A stretch of DNA of 64,000 nt from Nocardia vaccinii NBRC 15922 (GTDB taxonomy: Bacteria; Actinomycetota; Actinomycetes; Mycobacteriales; Mycobacteriaceae). Positions 50,735-59,788 of this stretch are shown here, piece after piece (within the stretch, counting starts at the first letter, position 1; the number at the start of each line of letters is the position of its first letter). A model generated the notes under the pieces. The model worked only from the letters and a program-made list of their open reading frames with translations. It was not told the origin of the DNA and did no database searches. The translations under genes were made by a program, and so were the position numbers. The stretch lies in the NCBI RefSeq assembly GCF_001613305.1, contig NZ_BDCC01000032.1:124001-188000 (forward strand), in the 5' to 3' direction.

Positions 50735-52729
50735 ATGGGTGAAAGTTCGATCTCGTGGGATCGGGACGGGTTGGTCGTCGTCGATCAGCGGGCGTTGCCC
50801 AGGCGGCTCGAACTGCTGCGGATCACTACGGTCGATCAGGTCATCGACGCTATCGCCACGCTGGCGGTGCGGGGGGCTCCGGCGATCGGGGTGACCGGCG
50901 CGTTCGGGGTGGCGATCGCGGCCCGCGCGCATCCCGGTGACGAGGCGAGAGTGCGGGCCGAGGCGCAGCGGATCGCCGCCGCGCGCCCGACCGCGGTGAA
51001 TCTGGCCTGGGGCGTGCGGCGTGCGCTGGCACAGCTCCCGCACGGCCCGCGCGCGGTCCTGGCCGAGGCGCGGGCGCTGCTCGAGCAGGACGGGCGGGTC
51101 AATCGGGCCGCGGCCGAGCATGCCGCGGATCTGGTGCAGCGGTTGTGCCCGGATCGGCCGTTGCGGGTGCTCACGCACTGCAATACCGGTCGGTTGGCCA
51201 CGACCGCGTTCGGTACCGCACTGGGCGCGATCCAGGCGCTGGCCGCGCGCGAGGCGATCGAGTCGGTCCTGGTGGGCGAGACGCGCCCGCTGTTGCAGGG
51301 CGCGCGGCTGACCGCGTGGGAGCTGGCCGAGGCCGGTATCGCGCATCGGCTCACGATCGATTCCGCGGCGGCGTGGGCGATGGCGACCGGGCAGGTGGAC
51401 TGTGTGCTGGTGGGCGCGGACCGCATCACCGCCGACGGCTCGGTGGCCAACAAGATCGGCACCTACGCCCTGGCGCTGGCGGCGCGGCGGCATCGCATCC
51501 CGTTCGTGGTGGTCGCGCCGGAGTCCACCCGCGATCCGGCGACCGCCACCGGCGCGCAGATCGTGGTGGAGCAACGCGCGGCCGCGGAAATCACCGAGAT
51601 CGCCGGTGTGCCAACGGCTCCGGCGGGCACCGCGGTGTTCAACCCGGCGTTCGACGTGACGCCGCCGGACCTGATCACCGCCGTGGTCACCGAGAACGGC
51701 GTGGTCCATGCCGACGCCACCGTCGGTTGCCCGGTCGGCGCGGACCGCGGCGCAGCGGTCAGCGTCCCGGCCCACGGTGATCTCCCGGGTTCTCGCACTT
51801 GCGCTGATGCCGTGGGCGCCGGGAACGACGTGGCGCACACCGGTGAGCCGAACAGCCGCGCGGCCACCCGGTCCCTCGTCGCGCGAGGTGGGGACAAGGG
51901 CGCGGAAACTGTCGCGGGACAATCGGTCGTGTGCGGGTCACCTGTGGCAATACCGGGCACCACAGATGGCATCGGCGCGCGAGGCGGGCAGAAGGACTCG
52001 GGAACCGTTGCGAGACAACGGTGCGAGTGCGGGTCACCGATGGCGGTACCGGCCATTACGGGCGACATCTCGGCGCGAGACGGGTCGCCGGATGCGGAAA
52101 CCGTTGCGGGAGTACAGATCGCGGCGATAGCGCGCGGGCTGTACGCGCGGGGCTGGATGCCTGGCACCGCGGGCAACATCTCGGCGCGCCTGGGCGAGTG
52201 CGCGTTGATCACCGGTAGCGGGTTGTCCAAGGGCGAGCTGAGCGCGGCCGATATGGTGCGGGTGCGGATCGCCGATTCGACCGCCCTGGCCGGAAAGCGG
52301 CGCGCGTCGGCCGAGACCGCCATCCACACCGCGATCTACCGGGCCACCGGAGCCGGCGCGGTGGTGCATGTGCATCCCCCGCATGCCACCGCGGTGTCGA
52401 TCGGTGCGGGCGAGGGGCCGGATGTGTTGCGGTTCAGCGGCTATGAGCTGATCAAGGGGCTCGGGGCGGCCGATTCGATACAGATGCCGGTATTGTCCAA
52501 TCATGCCGACGTCGCGCGGATCGGCGCGCAGATCGAACGTCTTCTGCGCGATGATCCGCACAGCCCGCCGGTGTTGTTCATCGCCGGGCACGGCATCACC
52601 GCCTGGGGTGCGAGCCTGGCCCAGGCCCGCGATCGGGCCGAATGCCTCGAGGCGATGTGTGAGCTGGTGACGTTGACCGGCCGCCGGGAGATCGGCGTGT
52701 CGCCCGGTAGCGAGGAGAACCCGAATTGA
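50735..52729 (+). CDS. mtnAB: Fused methylthioribose-1-P isomerase / methylthioribulose-1-P dehydratase
   Basis: 664 residues. Residues 1-~335 are MtnA: catalytic Cys149 (LTHCNTGRLAT) and Asp229 (VGADRI). Residues ~455-664 are MtnB, a class II aldolase-type dehydratase with zinc-binding His in HVHPPHAT and a later GHG. The ~120-residue linker contains about three 32-residue imperfect repeats (unit starts near 391, 423 and 455). The first two steps after methylthioribose phosphate are thus on one chain. Such fusions are known in actinobacteria; the repeated linker is unusual. First gene of the salvage operon. Confidence 0.9.
   Translation: MGESSISWDRDGLVVVDQRALPRRLELLRITTVDQVIDAIATLAVRGAPAIGVTGAFGVAIAARAHPGDEARVRAEAQRIAAARPTAVNLAWGVRRALAQLPHGPRAVLAEARALLEQDGRVNRAAAEHAADLVQRLCPDRPLRVLTHCNTGRLATTAFGTALGAIQALAAREAIESVLVGETRPLLQGARLTAWELAEAGIAHRLTIDSAAAWAMATGQVDCVLVGADRITADGSVANKIGTYALALAARRHRIPFVVVAPESTRDPATATGAQIVVEQRAAAEITEIAGVPTAPAGTAVFNPAFDVTPPDLITAVVTENGVVHADATVGCPVGADRGAAVSVPAHGDLPGSRTCADAVGAGNDVAHTGEPNSRAATRSLVARGGDKGAETVAGQSVVCGSPVAIPGTTDGIGARGGQKDSGTVARQRCECGSPMAVPAITGDISARDGSPDAETVAGVQIAAIARGLYARGWMPGTAGNISARLGECALITGSGLSKGELSAADMVRVRIADSTALAGKRRASAETAIHTAIYRATGAGAVVHVHPPHATAVSIGAGEGPDVLRFSGYELIKGLGAADSIQMPVLSNHADVARIGAQIERLLRDDPHSPPVLFIAGHGITAWGASLAQARDRAECLEAMCELVTLTGRREIGVSPGSEENPN
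51842..52110 (+). repeat. 96-bp repeats in the mtnAB linker
   Basis: Imperfect in-frame units of 96 bp; landmarks GCGCGAGG/GA recur at 51881, 51977 and 52073. The last unit merges into the real MtnB start, whose GTAGNISAR motif resembles ITGDISAR and TTDGIGAR in the repeats, so the repeats look like worn copies of the mtnB head. Confidence 0.65.
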
Positions 52730-53295
52730 CTGTGCTGCAGGTGATGTCCGATACCGACGCCGAGCAGGTCGTGTTGCGCACCACCGATCCGGAGGTGATC
52801 GGCGCGGAACTCGCGCGCCGGGGCATCGTGTTCGACCGGTGGCCGCTGCCGGCCGATCAGCGGGCCGCGACGGGGGACATTCTGGCCGAATACGCTTCGC
52901 GCATCGACGATCTGAACGCCCAGGGCCGCTACCGCCACACCGATGTCGCGCGCATCGCCCCCGATGAGAGCGATCCGGCTTGGCCCGAGACCGCCGCGGC
53001 CGCGCGCGGGAAGTTCCTGTCCGAACACCGCCACGCCGAGGACGAGGTGCGTTTCTTCGCCGCCGGCCGCGGTTGCTTCTACCTGCGTCTGGAGGGTGAG
53101 GTGGTCGCGGTGGTGTGTGAGGCGGGGGATCTGGTGTCGGTACCGGCGGGCACCCGGCACTGGTTCGATATGGGTGTGCGCCCGGATTTCCTGGCGATCC
53201 GGTTCTTCGAGGAGAAGGACGGCTGGGTCGGGGATTTCACCGGTGACCGGATCGGGGAGAGTTTCCCGACGCTGGATGAGCTGCTCGCCGCGTGA
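52726..53295 (+). CDS. mtnD: Acireductone dioxygenase
   Basis: 189-residue cupin. Metal ligands are the His-x-His-x3-4-Glu of EHRHAEDEVRFF and the His of AGTRHWFD. It oxidises acireductone to the methionine precursor with an Fe-bound site (Ni gives a side reaction). The TTG start overlaps the mtnAB stop as TTGA; a GTG two codons later or the ATG at 52744 are alternatives. Second gene of the operon. Confidence 0.92.
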   Translation: MTVLQVMSDTDAEQVVLRTTDPEVIGAELARRGIVFDRWPLPADQRAATGDILAEYASRIDDLNAQGRYRHTDVARIAPDESDPAWPETAAAARGKFLSEHRHAEDEVRFFAAGRGCFYLRLEGEVVAVVCEAGDLVSVPAGTRHWFDMGVRPDFLAIRFFEEKDGWVGDFTGDRIGESFPTLDELLAA

Positions 53296-53978
53296 GCACC
53301 GCGATCGTCCTGGATATCGAGGGCACCACGAGTCCGACCCGCGCGGTGCGGGAGGATCTGTACGGCTACACTCGCGACCGGCTGCCGCGGTGGCTGGCCG
53401 AGCATCGCAACGATGCGGCCGCGCCGGTGCTGGCCGGGGTGCGGGAGTTGTCCGGGCGGGCGGACGCGGACACGGGTGCGGTCGCCGAAATCCTGTGTGA
53501 CTGGCTCGATTCGGATGTCAAGGCCGCGCCGTTGAAGACCGCGCAGGGACTGATCTGCGGGGAGGGATTCCGCACGGGCGCGTTGCACGGGGAGTTCTTC
53601 CCCGACGCGCCGGCGGCCATGCGGGCCTGGCATGGCGGCGGCGCGAGGCTGTACGTGTATTCCTCGGGTTCGGTGCGCAATCAACGTGATTGGTTCACCT
53701 TCGCCCGCGGCGGGGATCTGTCGGGGCTGATCAGCGACTGGTTCGATCTGGCGAACGCGGGCCCCAAACGTGAGTCCGGTTCATATGCGGCGATCGCCGC
53801 GGCGATCGGGATTCGCGCACCGGAGATCCTGTTCGTGTCCGATCATCCCGAGGAGCTCGACGCGGCCGTTGCCGCGGGCTGGCGCGCGGTGGGCGTGACG
53901 CGGGCGGGGGAGCCCAATTCCCCGCGCCCGCCGCATCATTGGGTCGGCTCGTTCGCCGAGATCGACCTCGATTCGTAG
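53292..53978 (+). CDS. mtnC: Enolase-phosphatase of methionine salvage
   Basis: 228-residue HAD-superfamily enzyme. Motif I is LDIEGTTSP, motif II YVYSSGSVRNQ, motif III GPKRESGSY with the Lys, and motif IV ILFVSDHPEELDAA. It enolises and dephosphorylates diketomethylthiopentyl phosphate to acireductone, the substrate of the preceding gene. GTG start overlaps the mtnD stop as GTGA. With MtnC present no RuBisCO-like MtnW is needed. Confidence 0.93.
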   Translation: MSTAIVLDIEGTTSPTRAVREDLYGYTRDRLPRWLAEHRNDAAAPVLAGVRELSGRADADTGAVAEILCDWLDSDVKAAPLKTAQGLICGEGFRTGALHGEFFPDAPAAMRAWHGGGARLYVYSSGSVRNQRDWFTFARGGDLSGLISDWFDLANAGPKRESGSYAAIAAAIGIRAPEILFVSDHPEELDAAVAAGWRAVGVTRAGEPNSPRPPHHWVGSFAEIDLDS

Positions 53979-53991
53979 CCGGGCAGGCCGC

Positions 53992-54585
53992 TCAGCGCAC
54001 ACCCGCGGCGGTGGCGCGGGCGATGAGATCCTGCACCAGGGTCATCAGCACGGTTTTGCTCGAGCCGCGGTCGCGGGCGTCGCACAGCACGACCGGCACC
54101 TGCGGGTCGAGGTCCAGGGCCTCACGGACCTCGTCGGGGGTGTAGACCGGGGCGCGGTCGAAACAGTTGACCGCGACGGTGAACACCAGGCCGCGGCGTT
54201 CGAAGTAGTCGATCGCGGCGAAGGAATTCTCCAGCCTGCGGGTGTCGGCGATGACGATCGCGCCCAGGGCGCCGCGCGCCAGCTCGTCCCACAGGAACCA
54301 GAATCGGTCCTGTCCGGGGGTGCCGAACAGGTAGAGCACCAGGTTGCGGTCGATGGTGATGCGGCCGAAGTCCAGGGCCACGGTGGTGGTGTCCTTGGCT
54401 TCCACTCCCGACAGGTCGTCCACGCCGGTGGACATCTCGGTGATCAATTCCTCGGTGCGCAGCGGTGCGACCTCGCTCAGGGCGCCGACCATGGTGGTCT
54501 TGCCGACGCCGAAACCGCCGGCGATGAGGACTTTGACCGAGGCGGCCAGGGCGGGGGCGTCGGGCACGGGGGCGTGGGAGGTCAT
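53992..54585 (-). CDS. Conservon-type (CvnD-like) small GTPase
   Basis: 197 residues from ATG 54585. P-loop GGFGVGKTTMVGAL (23-36), a TTVALDFGR switch segment, FGTPGQDRFWF as the G3 region, and VAVNCFDRAP instead of the usual NKxD. This is the MglA-like GTPase family of actinobacterial conservons, which act with roadblock proteins in membrane signalling. The ATG overlaps the roadblock gene stop by 4 bases. Confidence 0.88.
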   Translation of the reverse strand: MTSHAPVPDAPALAASVKVLIAGGFGVGKTTMVGALSEVAPLRTEELITEMSTGVDDLSGVEAKDTTTVALDFGRITIDRNLVLYLFGTPGQDRFWFLWDELARGALGAIVIADTRRLENSFAAIDYFERRGLVFTVAVNCFDRAPVYTPDEVREALDLDPQVPVVLCDARDRGSSKTVLMTLVQDLIARATAAGVR

Positions 54586-55001
54586 GAGGATCGCTGCTGT
54601 GCGTGCATCGAGCCGCGGGCACCGGTGGACAGGTAGCGGCCGAGGCGTTGCACGGTCAGGTTCATCTCGTAGGCGACCATGCCGAGGTTGGCGTCCTCGG
54701 TGGCCTGCAGGGCGATGCACGCGTTGTCCCCGGCCGCGGTGACGAACAGGACCGCGCGATCGAGTTCGAGGACCGCCTGGCGCACCCCGCCGCCGTCGAA
54801 GCGGCTCCCGGCGCTGCGTGCGAGGCCGTAGAGGGTGGCGGACATGGCGGCGAAGTGTTCGGCGTCCGCACGGCTCATCGTGGTGGACCGGCCCAGCGCG
54901 AGCCCGTCGGTGGAGTGCGCCACCGCGTATCGCACACCGGCGAGGCGGTCCACGAGATCATCCAGTAGCCAGTTGAGATCTCCCGGGTTGGATATGGTCA
55001 C
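54582..55001 (-). CDS. Roadblock/LC7 (CvnB-like) protein
   Basis: 139 residues; GTG start at 55001 after GGAAGGCCGAGG. LNWLLDDLVDRLAGVRYAVA and HSTDGLALGRS open the roadblock fold, and QAVLELDRAVLFVTAAGDNA completes the sheet. Roadblock proteins regulate partner GTPases, here the next gene. Conservons usually also have a histidine-kinase-like CvnA and a DUF742 CvnC; neither is present. Confidence 0.9.
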   Translation of the reverse strand: MTISNPGDLNWLLDDLVDRLAGVRYAVAHSTDGLALGRSTTMSRADAEHFAAMSATLYGLARSAGSRFDGGGVRQAVLELDRAVLFVTAAGDNACIALQATEDANLGMVAYEMNLTVQRLGRYLSTGARGSMHAQQRSS

Positions 55002-55165
55002 CCTCGGCCTTCCTGATTCGTGCGATTCGGCACAACATTACCGTTCTGTGACGAGGTTGCGACCGCTGCGGAGACAATGGCCGACAAGGGTCGCGCTCTT
55101 GACAGCATTTGTCGAATATGCCTGGGGCGCTGCGATGTTACCGCGATTCGTATACTCGGGCGGTG

Positions 55166-55795
55166 ATGTCGATCGCGCAGGTCTCGGGTGTGGGTGTGGC
55201 GATGCTGTTGGGCGCGATGTCCCCGGGCCCGGATTTCCTGATCGTGACGCGCAACGCGATGCTCTCGGGCCGCCGCGCGGGGATGGCCTCGGCGGCCGGG
55301 GTCGCGCTCGGGGTGTTCGTGTGGGCGATGCTGAGCGGGCTGGGGGTGGCCGGGTTGCTGGCGGCCTCGGCCGCGGCGTTCACCGTGGTCAAGCTCGCCG
55401 GTGCGGTATACCTGTGCTATCTGGGTGCGCGGGCGTTGCTGGCCGCGCGGCGCGGGGCGTACGAGACTGCCGCACAACAGGTTTGCGTGGACCCCGTCGG
55501 TGTGCGCGCGGGCTTCCGGCAGGGCCTGTTGAACAATCTGCTCAATCCGAAGGCCGCGGTGTTCTTCGTCGCGCTGTTGCCGCAGTTCCTGCCCGCGTCC
55601 CCGGCTCTCTCGGACACCGGCGAGGTCGCCGCGGCGGCCACGGTGGTGACCCTGGGATGGTTCGTGGTGCTCGCGGTGGGTATCGCGACGTTGCGGCGGG
55701 TGTTCACCCGCCGCCGGGTCCGGCAGGTGATCGATGCGGCGACCGGCACGCTGCTGGTCGGGCTCGGCGTGCGAATAGCGTTGCAGAGCAACTGA
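55166..55795 (+). CDS. LysE/RhtB-family exporter
   Basis: 209 residues from ATG 55166 (a GTG one codon earlier is also possible). Six hydrophobic segments, with GAMSPGPDFLIVTRNAMLSG as the family signature near the N-terminus and GLLNNLLNPKAAVFFVALLP in the middle. These proteins export amino acids or related metabolites. Substrate unknown. Single-gene unit, divergent from the roadblock pair. Confidence 0.88.
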   Translation: MSIAQVSGVGVAMLLGAMSPGPDFLIVTRNAMLSGRRAGMASAAGVALGVFVWAMLSGLGVAGLLAASAAAFTVVKLAGAVYLCYLGARALLAARRGAYETAAQQVCVDPVGVRAGFRQGLLNNLLNPKAAVFFVALLPQFLPASPALSDTGEVAAAATVVTLGWFVVLAVGIATLRRVFTRRRVRQVIDAATGTLLVGLGVRIALQSN

Positions 55796-55923
55796 ATCCG
55801 CGCTCACACCCGCATCCGGCGCCGAACGCGCGGCGATGCGGTGCGGTGAGCGGCGGGATGCCCCGCGCACCGCGCGGTAGATTGTGCATACCGCGCGGTT
55901 ACTCACAAGTAGGAGGCCTGTTC

Positions 55924-57477
55924 ATGCCCGTACCGGAACCCGCCGAATTCGCCCGCCTGTCCGGATTCGCCGCGGTCGACTCCGCCGGGGTCCACGCGAC
56001 GCGCACGATCACCGAAGTGTTCACCGGCGCGCCCCTGGGCGAAGTGCCGGTCGGTGCCGCCGACGACGTGACCGCCGCGGCCGAGCGCGCCCGCACCGCC
56101 CAAGCCCAGTGGGCCGCGCGCCCGGCCGCCGAGCGCGCCGAAGTCCTGGACAAATACCGCGCGCTGGTGATACAGCAGCGCGAACATCTGATGGACGTGA
56201 TCCAGGCCGAGACCGGCAAGGCCCGGTGGGCCGCGCAGGAGGAGATCCTGGGCCTGATCTTCGCCGCCCGCTACTTCTCCCGCATCGCCCCCAAACTCCT
56301 TGCCCCGCAGCGAGTTCCGGGCGCGTTCCCGCTGCTGAACCGGGCCTCGGTGCACGCCCGGCCCAAGGGCGTGGTCGGAGTGATCGCGCCGTGGAACTAT
56401 CCGATGCTGCTGTCGATCGGTGACGCGCTGCCCGCGCTCGCGGCCGGGAACGCGGTGATCGTCAAACCCGACAGCCAGACCCCGTACTCGGCGCTGGCGA
56501 GCGTGGAACTGCTGTGGCGCGCGGGGTTGCCCCGCGATGTGCTGCAGGTGATCCCGGGGCCCGGCGCGGTGGTGGGCGCCCAGATCGTGCAGTCGTGTGA
56601 CTATCTGATGTTCACCGGTTCCTCGGAGACCGGGCGCACCCTCGCACGCCAGTGCGGGGAGCGGCTGATCGGGTTCTCCGCCGAATTGGGCGGGAAGAAT
56701 CCGATGATCGTGGCGCGCGGGGCGGATCTGGCCAAGGCCGCCCGCGCGGCGGTGCGCGCGTGCTTCTCCAACGCCGGGCAACTGTGTATCTCGATCGAAC
56801 GTCTCTACGTGGACAGCACCGTGGCCGCGGAGTTCACCGACCTGTTCACCGCCGCGGTGCGCGCGGCGACACTGGGTGCGGCATACGACTTCTCCACCGA
56901 TATCGGCAGCCTCATCTCCGCCGCGCAACTCGAGACGGTCACCAAACATGTCGCCGACGCGGTGTCCAAGGGCGCGACAGTGCTGGCCGGCGGTAACCCG
57001 CGCCCCGATCTGGGGCCGCTGTTCTTCGAACCGACGGTGCTGTCCGGGGTGGGCGATCAGATGGAATGCGCCCGCAACGAAACCTTCGGGCCGCTGGTAT
57101 CGATATACCCGGTCTCGGGTGTCGAGGAGGCCATCGCCCGCGCCAACGACACCGAGTACGGCCTCAACGCCAGCGTCTGGGCCGCGAGCACCGCGGACGG
57201 GCAGCGCATCGCCGAGCGCCTGCACGCGGGCACGGTGTGCATCGATGAGGGGTACGCCCCGGCGTGGGGCACCACCGCCGCACCGATGGGCGGGATGGGC
57301 ATCTCCGGGGTGGGCCGCCGCCACGGTCCCGACGGACTGCTGAAATTCACCGAACCGCAGAGCGTGGTGGCCACCCGCTGGATGAATCTGGATCCGCCGT
57401 TCGGGCTGCCGCAGAGCACCTGGCAGCCCGCGCTGATGTCGCTGGCCCGAAGCATCCGGTTCCTGCCGGGCCGCTGA
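55924..57477 (+). CDS. gabD2: Succinate-semialdehyde dehydrogenase, GabD2-like
   Basis: 517 residues, matching the length of mycobacterial GabD2. VIAPWNYPML is the cofactor-binding segment, ELGGKNPMIV holds the general-base Glu, and SNAGQLCISIERLY the catalytic Cys. It oxidises succinic semialdehyde to succinate with NADP+, bypassing 2-oxoglutarate dehydrogenase. ATG 55924 follows GTAGGAGGCC; the frame is open much further upstream but overlaps lysE. Gene name by resemblance. Confidence 0.87.
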   Translation: MPVPEPAEFARLSGFAAVDSAGVHATRTITEVFTGAPLGEVPVGAADDVTAAAERARTAQAQWAARPAAERAEVLDKYRALVIQQREHLMDVIQAETGKARWAAQEEILGLIFAARYFSRIAPKLLAPQRVPGAFPLLNRASVHARPKGVVGVIAPWNYPMLLSIGDALPALAAGNAVIVKPDSQTPYSALASVELLWRAGLPRDVLQVIPGPGAVVGAQIVQSCDYLMFTGSSETGRTLARQCGERLIGFSAELGGKNPMIVARGADLAKAARAAVRACFSNAGQLCISIERLYVDSTVAAEFTDLFTAAVRAATLGAAYDFSTDIGSLISAAQLETVTKHVADAVSKGATVLAGGNPRPDLGPLFFEPTVLSGVGDQMECARNETFGPLVSIYPVSGVEEAIARANDTEYGLNASVWAASTADGQRIAERLHAGTVCIDEGYAPAWGTTAAPMGGMGISGVGRRHGPDGLLKFTEPQSVVATRWMNLDPPFGLPQSTWQPALMSLARSIRFLPGR

Positions 57478-57520
57478 GCGGCCTGGGTGCGCAAGGACCC
57501 GCGCACGAACGTTCGCGGGG

Positions 57521-57551
57521 CCCTTCCCGCGCCCGCCCGGCCCGGGAAGGG
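57521..57551. terminator. Hairpin between convergent genes
   Basis: CCCTTCCCG (57521-57529) and CGGGAAGGG (57543-57551) form a perfect 9-bp stem with a 13-base loop. It lies between the converging gabD2-like and DUF779 genes, fitting a two-way terminator, though no T-run follows. Confidence 0.5.
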
Positions 57552-57669
57552 GAACAATCCCGGGACCGGACGGGCCGGGCGTGGCCGCCGCACCGGCACC
57601 ACAGGTGACCGCGCGGCGGCCACGGCGGATTCCGGGCCGGAGTGGACGGCCGGTCCGGAACCACTGGAA

Positions 57670-58098
57670 TCAGGACCGATTCTCGCCGGGCAGTTGCGCG
57701 CCCGTGCGCGGCGGGTCGGCGTCGAGCTGTTCGACCTCGGTGTCGGTGAGCAGCCGCGACCGAATCAGGAACCGCACTCCCCCGGGCGCTTCCAGGGAGA
57801 ACCCGCTGCCCCGCCCGGGCACGACGTCCACGGTCAGGTGAGTGTGCCGCCAGTAGTCGAACTGGTCCGCGCTCATCCAGAACGGCGTGCTCCCGGGCAA
57901 CTCGCCCAGCAGCACATCGGCCGCACCCACCCGGAACTCCCCGCGCGGATAACACATCGGGGAGCTGCCGTCGCAGCAGCCGCCGGACTGATGGAACATC
58001 ACCGGACCGTGCCGGGCGACCAACTCGTCCAGCAGCCCGGCCGCGGCGTCGGTTATCCCGATCCGCCGCGCCGCGCCCGCATCGCCCGGATCGGGCAT
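57670..58098 (-). CDS. DUF779 protein
   Basis: 142 residues from ATG 58098, overlapping the aldehyde dehydrogenase stop as ATGA. HQSGGCCDGSSPMCYPRGEF is the Cys-rich family core, followed by DQFDYWRHTHLTVDVVPGRG. DUF779 genes regularly follow acetaldehyde/alcohol dehydrogenase genes. The function is unknown; Cys residues suggest metal or thiol chemistry. Confidence 0.88.
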   Translation of the reverse strand: MPDPGDAGAARRIGITDAAAGLLDELVARHGPVMFHQSGGCCDGSSPMCYPRGEFRVGAADVLLGELPGSTPFWMSADQFDYWRHTHLTVDVVPGRGSGFSLEAPGGVRFLIRSRLLTDTEVEQLDADPPRTGAQLPGENRS

Positions 58099-59615
58099 CA
58101 GAAGAATCCCTGCTTGTCCGGCGAATAGCTGACCAGCAGATTCTTGGTCTGCTGATAGTGGTCCAGCATCATCTTGTGGTTCTCCCGGCCGATGCCGGAC
58201 TTCTTGTATCCGCCGAACGCCGCGTGCGCGGGATAGGCGTGATAACAGTTGGTCCACACCCGCCCGGCCTGCAACGCCCGGCCCACCCGGTAAGCGGTGT
58301 TCATATCGCGGGTCCACACGCCCGCACCCAGCCCGTACAGGGTGTCGTTGGCGATCCCGATCGCCTCCTCGACGCTGTCGAAGCGCGCCACCGACACCAC
58401 CGGACCGAAGATCTCCTCCTGGAAGATCCGCATATCGTTGCGGCCCTCGAAGATCGTCGGCTCGATGTAGTAGCCGTTCGGATAGCCCTCCACCTTGCGG
58501 GCCTGACCGCCGGTGAGCACCTTCGCGCCCTCCTGACGGCCGATGTCCAAGTAGGACAGGATCTTCTCGTACTGGTCGTTACTGGCTTGCGCGCCGATCA
58601 TCGTCTCGGTGTCCAGCGGATTGCCGCCGGTGATCGCGCGGGTGCGCTCGATACAGCGGGCGATGAACTCGTCGTAGATCGAGGAATGGATCAACGCCCG
58701 CGACGGGCACGTGCACACCTCACCCTGATTCAGCGCGAACATCACGAAGCCCTCGACGGCCTTGTCCAGGAACGCGTCGTCGTGCGCGGCGACGTCGGGC
58801 AGGAAGATGTTCGGGCTCTTCCCGCCCAGCTCCAGGGTGACCGGGATGATGTTCTCGCTGGCGTACTGCATGATCAGCCGCCCGGTGGTGGTCTCACCGG
58901 TGAACGCGACCTTGGCCACCTTCGGGCTCGAGGCCAGCGGTTTGCCCGCCTCGACGCCGAAACCGTTGACCACGTTGACAACTCCGGGCGGCAGCAGATC
59001 GGCGATCAGTTCGATCACCAGCAGCAGCGAGGCCGGGGTCTGCTCGGCCGGTTTGATCACCACACAGTTGCCCGCGGCCAGCGCGGGAGCCAGCTTCCAG
59101 GCGGCCATGAGAATCGGGAAGTTCCACGGGATGATCTGCCCGACCACACCGAGCGGCTCGTGGAAGTGATACGCGATGGTGTCCCCGTCGATCTCGGAGA
59201 TCCCGCCCTCCTGGGCGCGCACCGCACCGGCGAAATACCGGAAGTGATCCACCGTCAACGGCAGATCCGCGGCCAGCGTCTCGCGCACCGACTTGCCGTT
59301 CTCCCAGGACTCGGCCACCGCGAGCGGTTCGAGATTCGCTTCGATCTTATCGGCGATCCGGTTGAGCACGTTGGCGCGCTCCCCGGCCGGGGTGGCCGCC
59401 CAGCCCGGCGCCGCGGCGTGCGCGGCATCCAGCGCCGCATCGACGTCCGCGGCGGTGGATCTGGCGACCGCGCAGAAGGTTTCGCCGTCGATGGGGGAGG
59501 GATTGTCGAAATATCGTCCCTCGACAGGCGCCTTCCACTCCCCGCCGATGAAATTGTCGTAGCGGCGGGCGAATTCGACGATGCTGCCCTCGGTTCCGGG
59601 CTTGGCGTAGATCAT
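58098..59615 (-). CDS. NAD-dependent aldehyde dehydrogenase (ExaC/AldA type)
   Basis: 505 residues. PLGVVGQIIPWNFPILMAAW binds NAD, LELGGKSPNIF has the base Glu, and NQGEVCTCPSRALI holds the catalytic Cys. The C-terminus (FGGYKKSGIGRENHKMML) is typical of acetaldehyde dehydrogenases linked to ethanol or ethylene-glycol use. ATG 59615 has GAAGCGAG upstream. It is co-transcribed with DUF779 and follows a GAF-domain regulator. Confidence 0.92.
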   Translation of the reverse strand: MIYAKPGTEGSIVEFARRYDNFIGGEWKAPVEGRYFDNPSPIDGETFCAVARSTAADVDAALDAAHAAAPGWAATPAGERANVLNRIADKIEANLEPLAVAESWENGKSVRETLAADLPLTVDHFRYFAGAVRAQEGGISEIDGDTIAYHFHEPLGVVGQIIPWNFPILMAAWKLAPALAAGNCVVIKPAEQTPASLLLVIELIADLLPPGVVNVVNGFGVEAGKPLASSPKVAKVAFTGETTTGRLIMQYASENIIPVTLELGGKSPNIFLPDVAAHDDAFLDKAVEGFVMFALNQGEVCTCPSRALIHSSIYDEFIARCIERTRAITGGNPLDTETMIGAQASNDQYEKILSYLDIGRQEGAKVLTGGQARKVEGYPNGYYIEPTIFEGRNDMRIFQEEIFGPVVSVARFDSVEEAIGIANDTLYGLGAGVWTRDMNTAYRVGRALQAGRVWTNCYHAYPAHAAFGGYKKSGIGRENHKMMLDHYQQTKNLLVSYSPDKQGFF

Positions 59616-59788
59616 GATGCTCGCTTCGTGGTCGTCCGTCGCACACGCGAACCCTCCAACGCTCACACGGGGCCGAGACCCGCACGAGCCGACGCGCGTA
59701 CCACGGAAGTGATCCGGGACGGCGTCAGTGTGGGACACCATGGTTGGCAACAGGTTGGCGCCGCCGGGGGGCTGCGGCGGCGAGGTGT

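Noticed and set aside
54835..55923. Upstream extension of the gabD2-like frame to 880 codons
   Set aside because: The extension overlaps lysE and the roadblock gene in other frames and has no family character; GTAGGAGGCC before the ATG at 55924 fixes the start.
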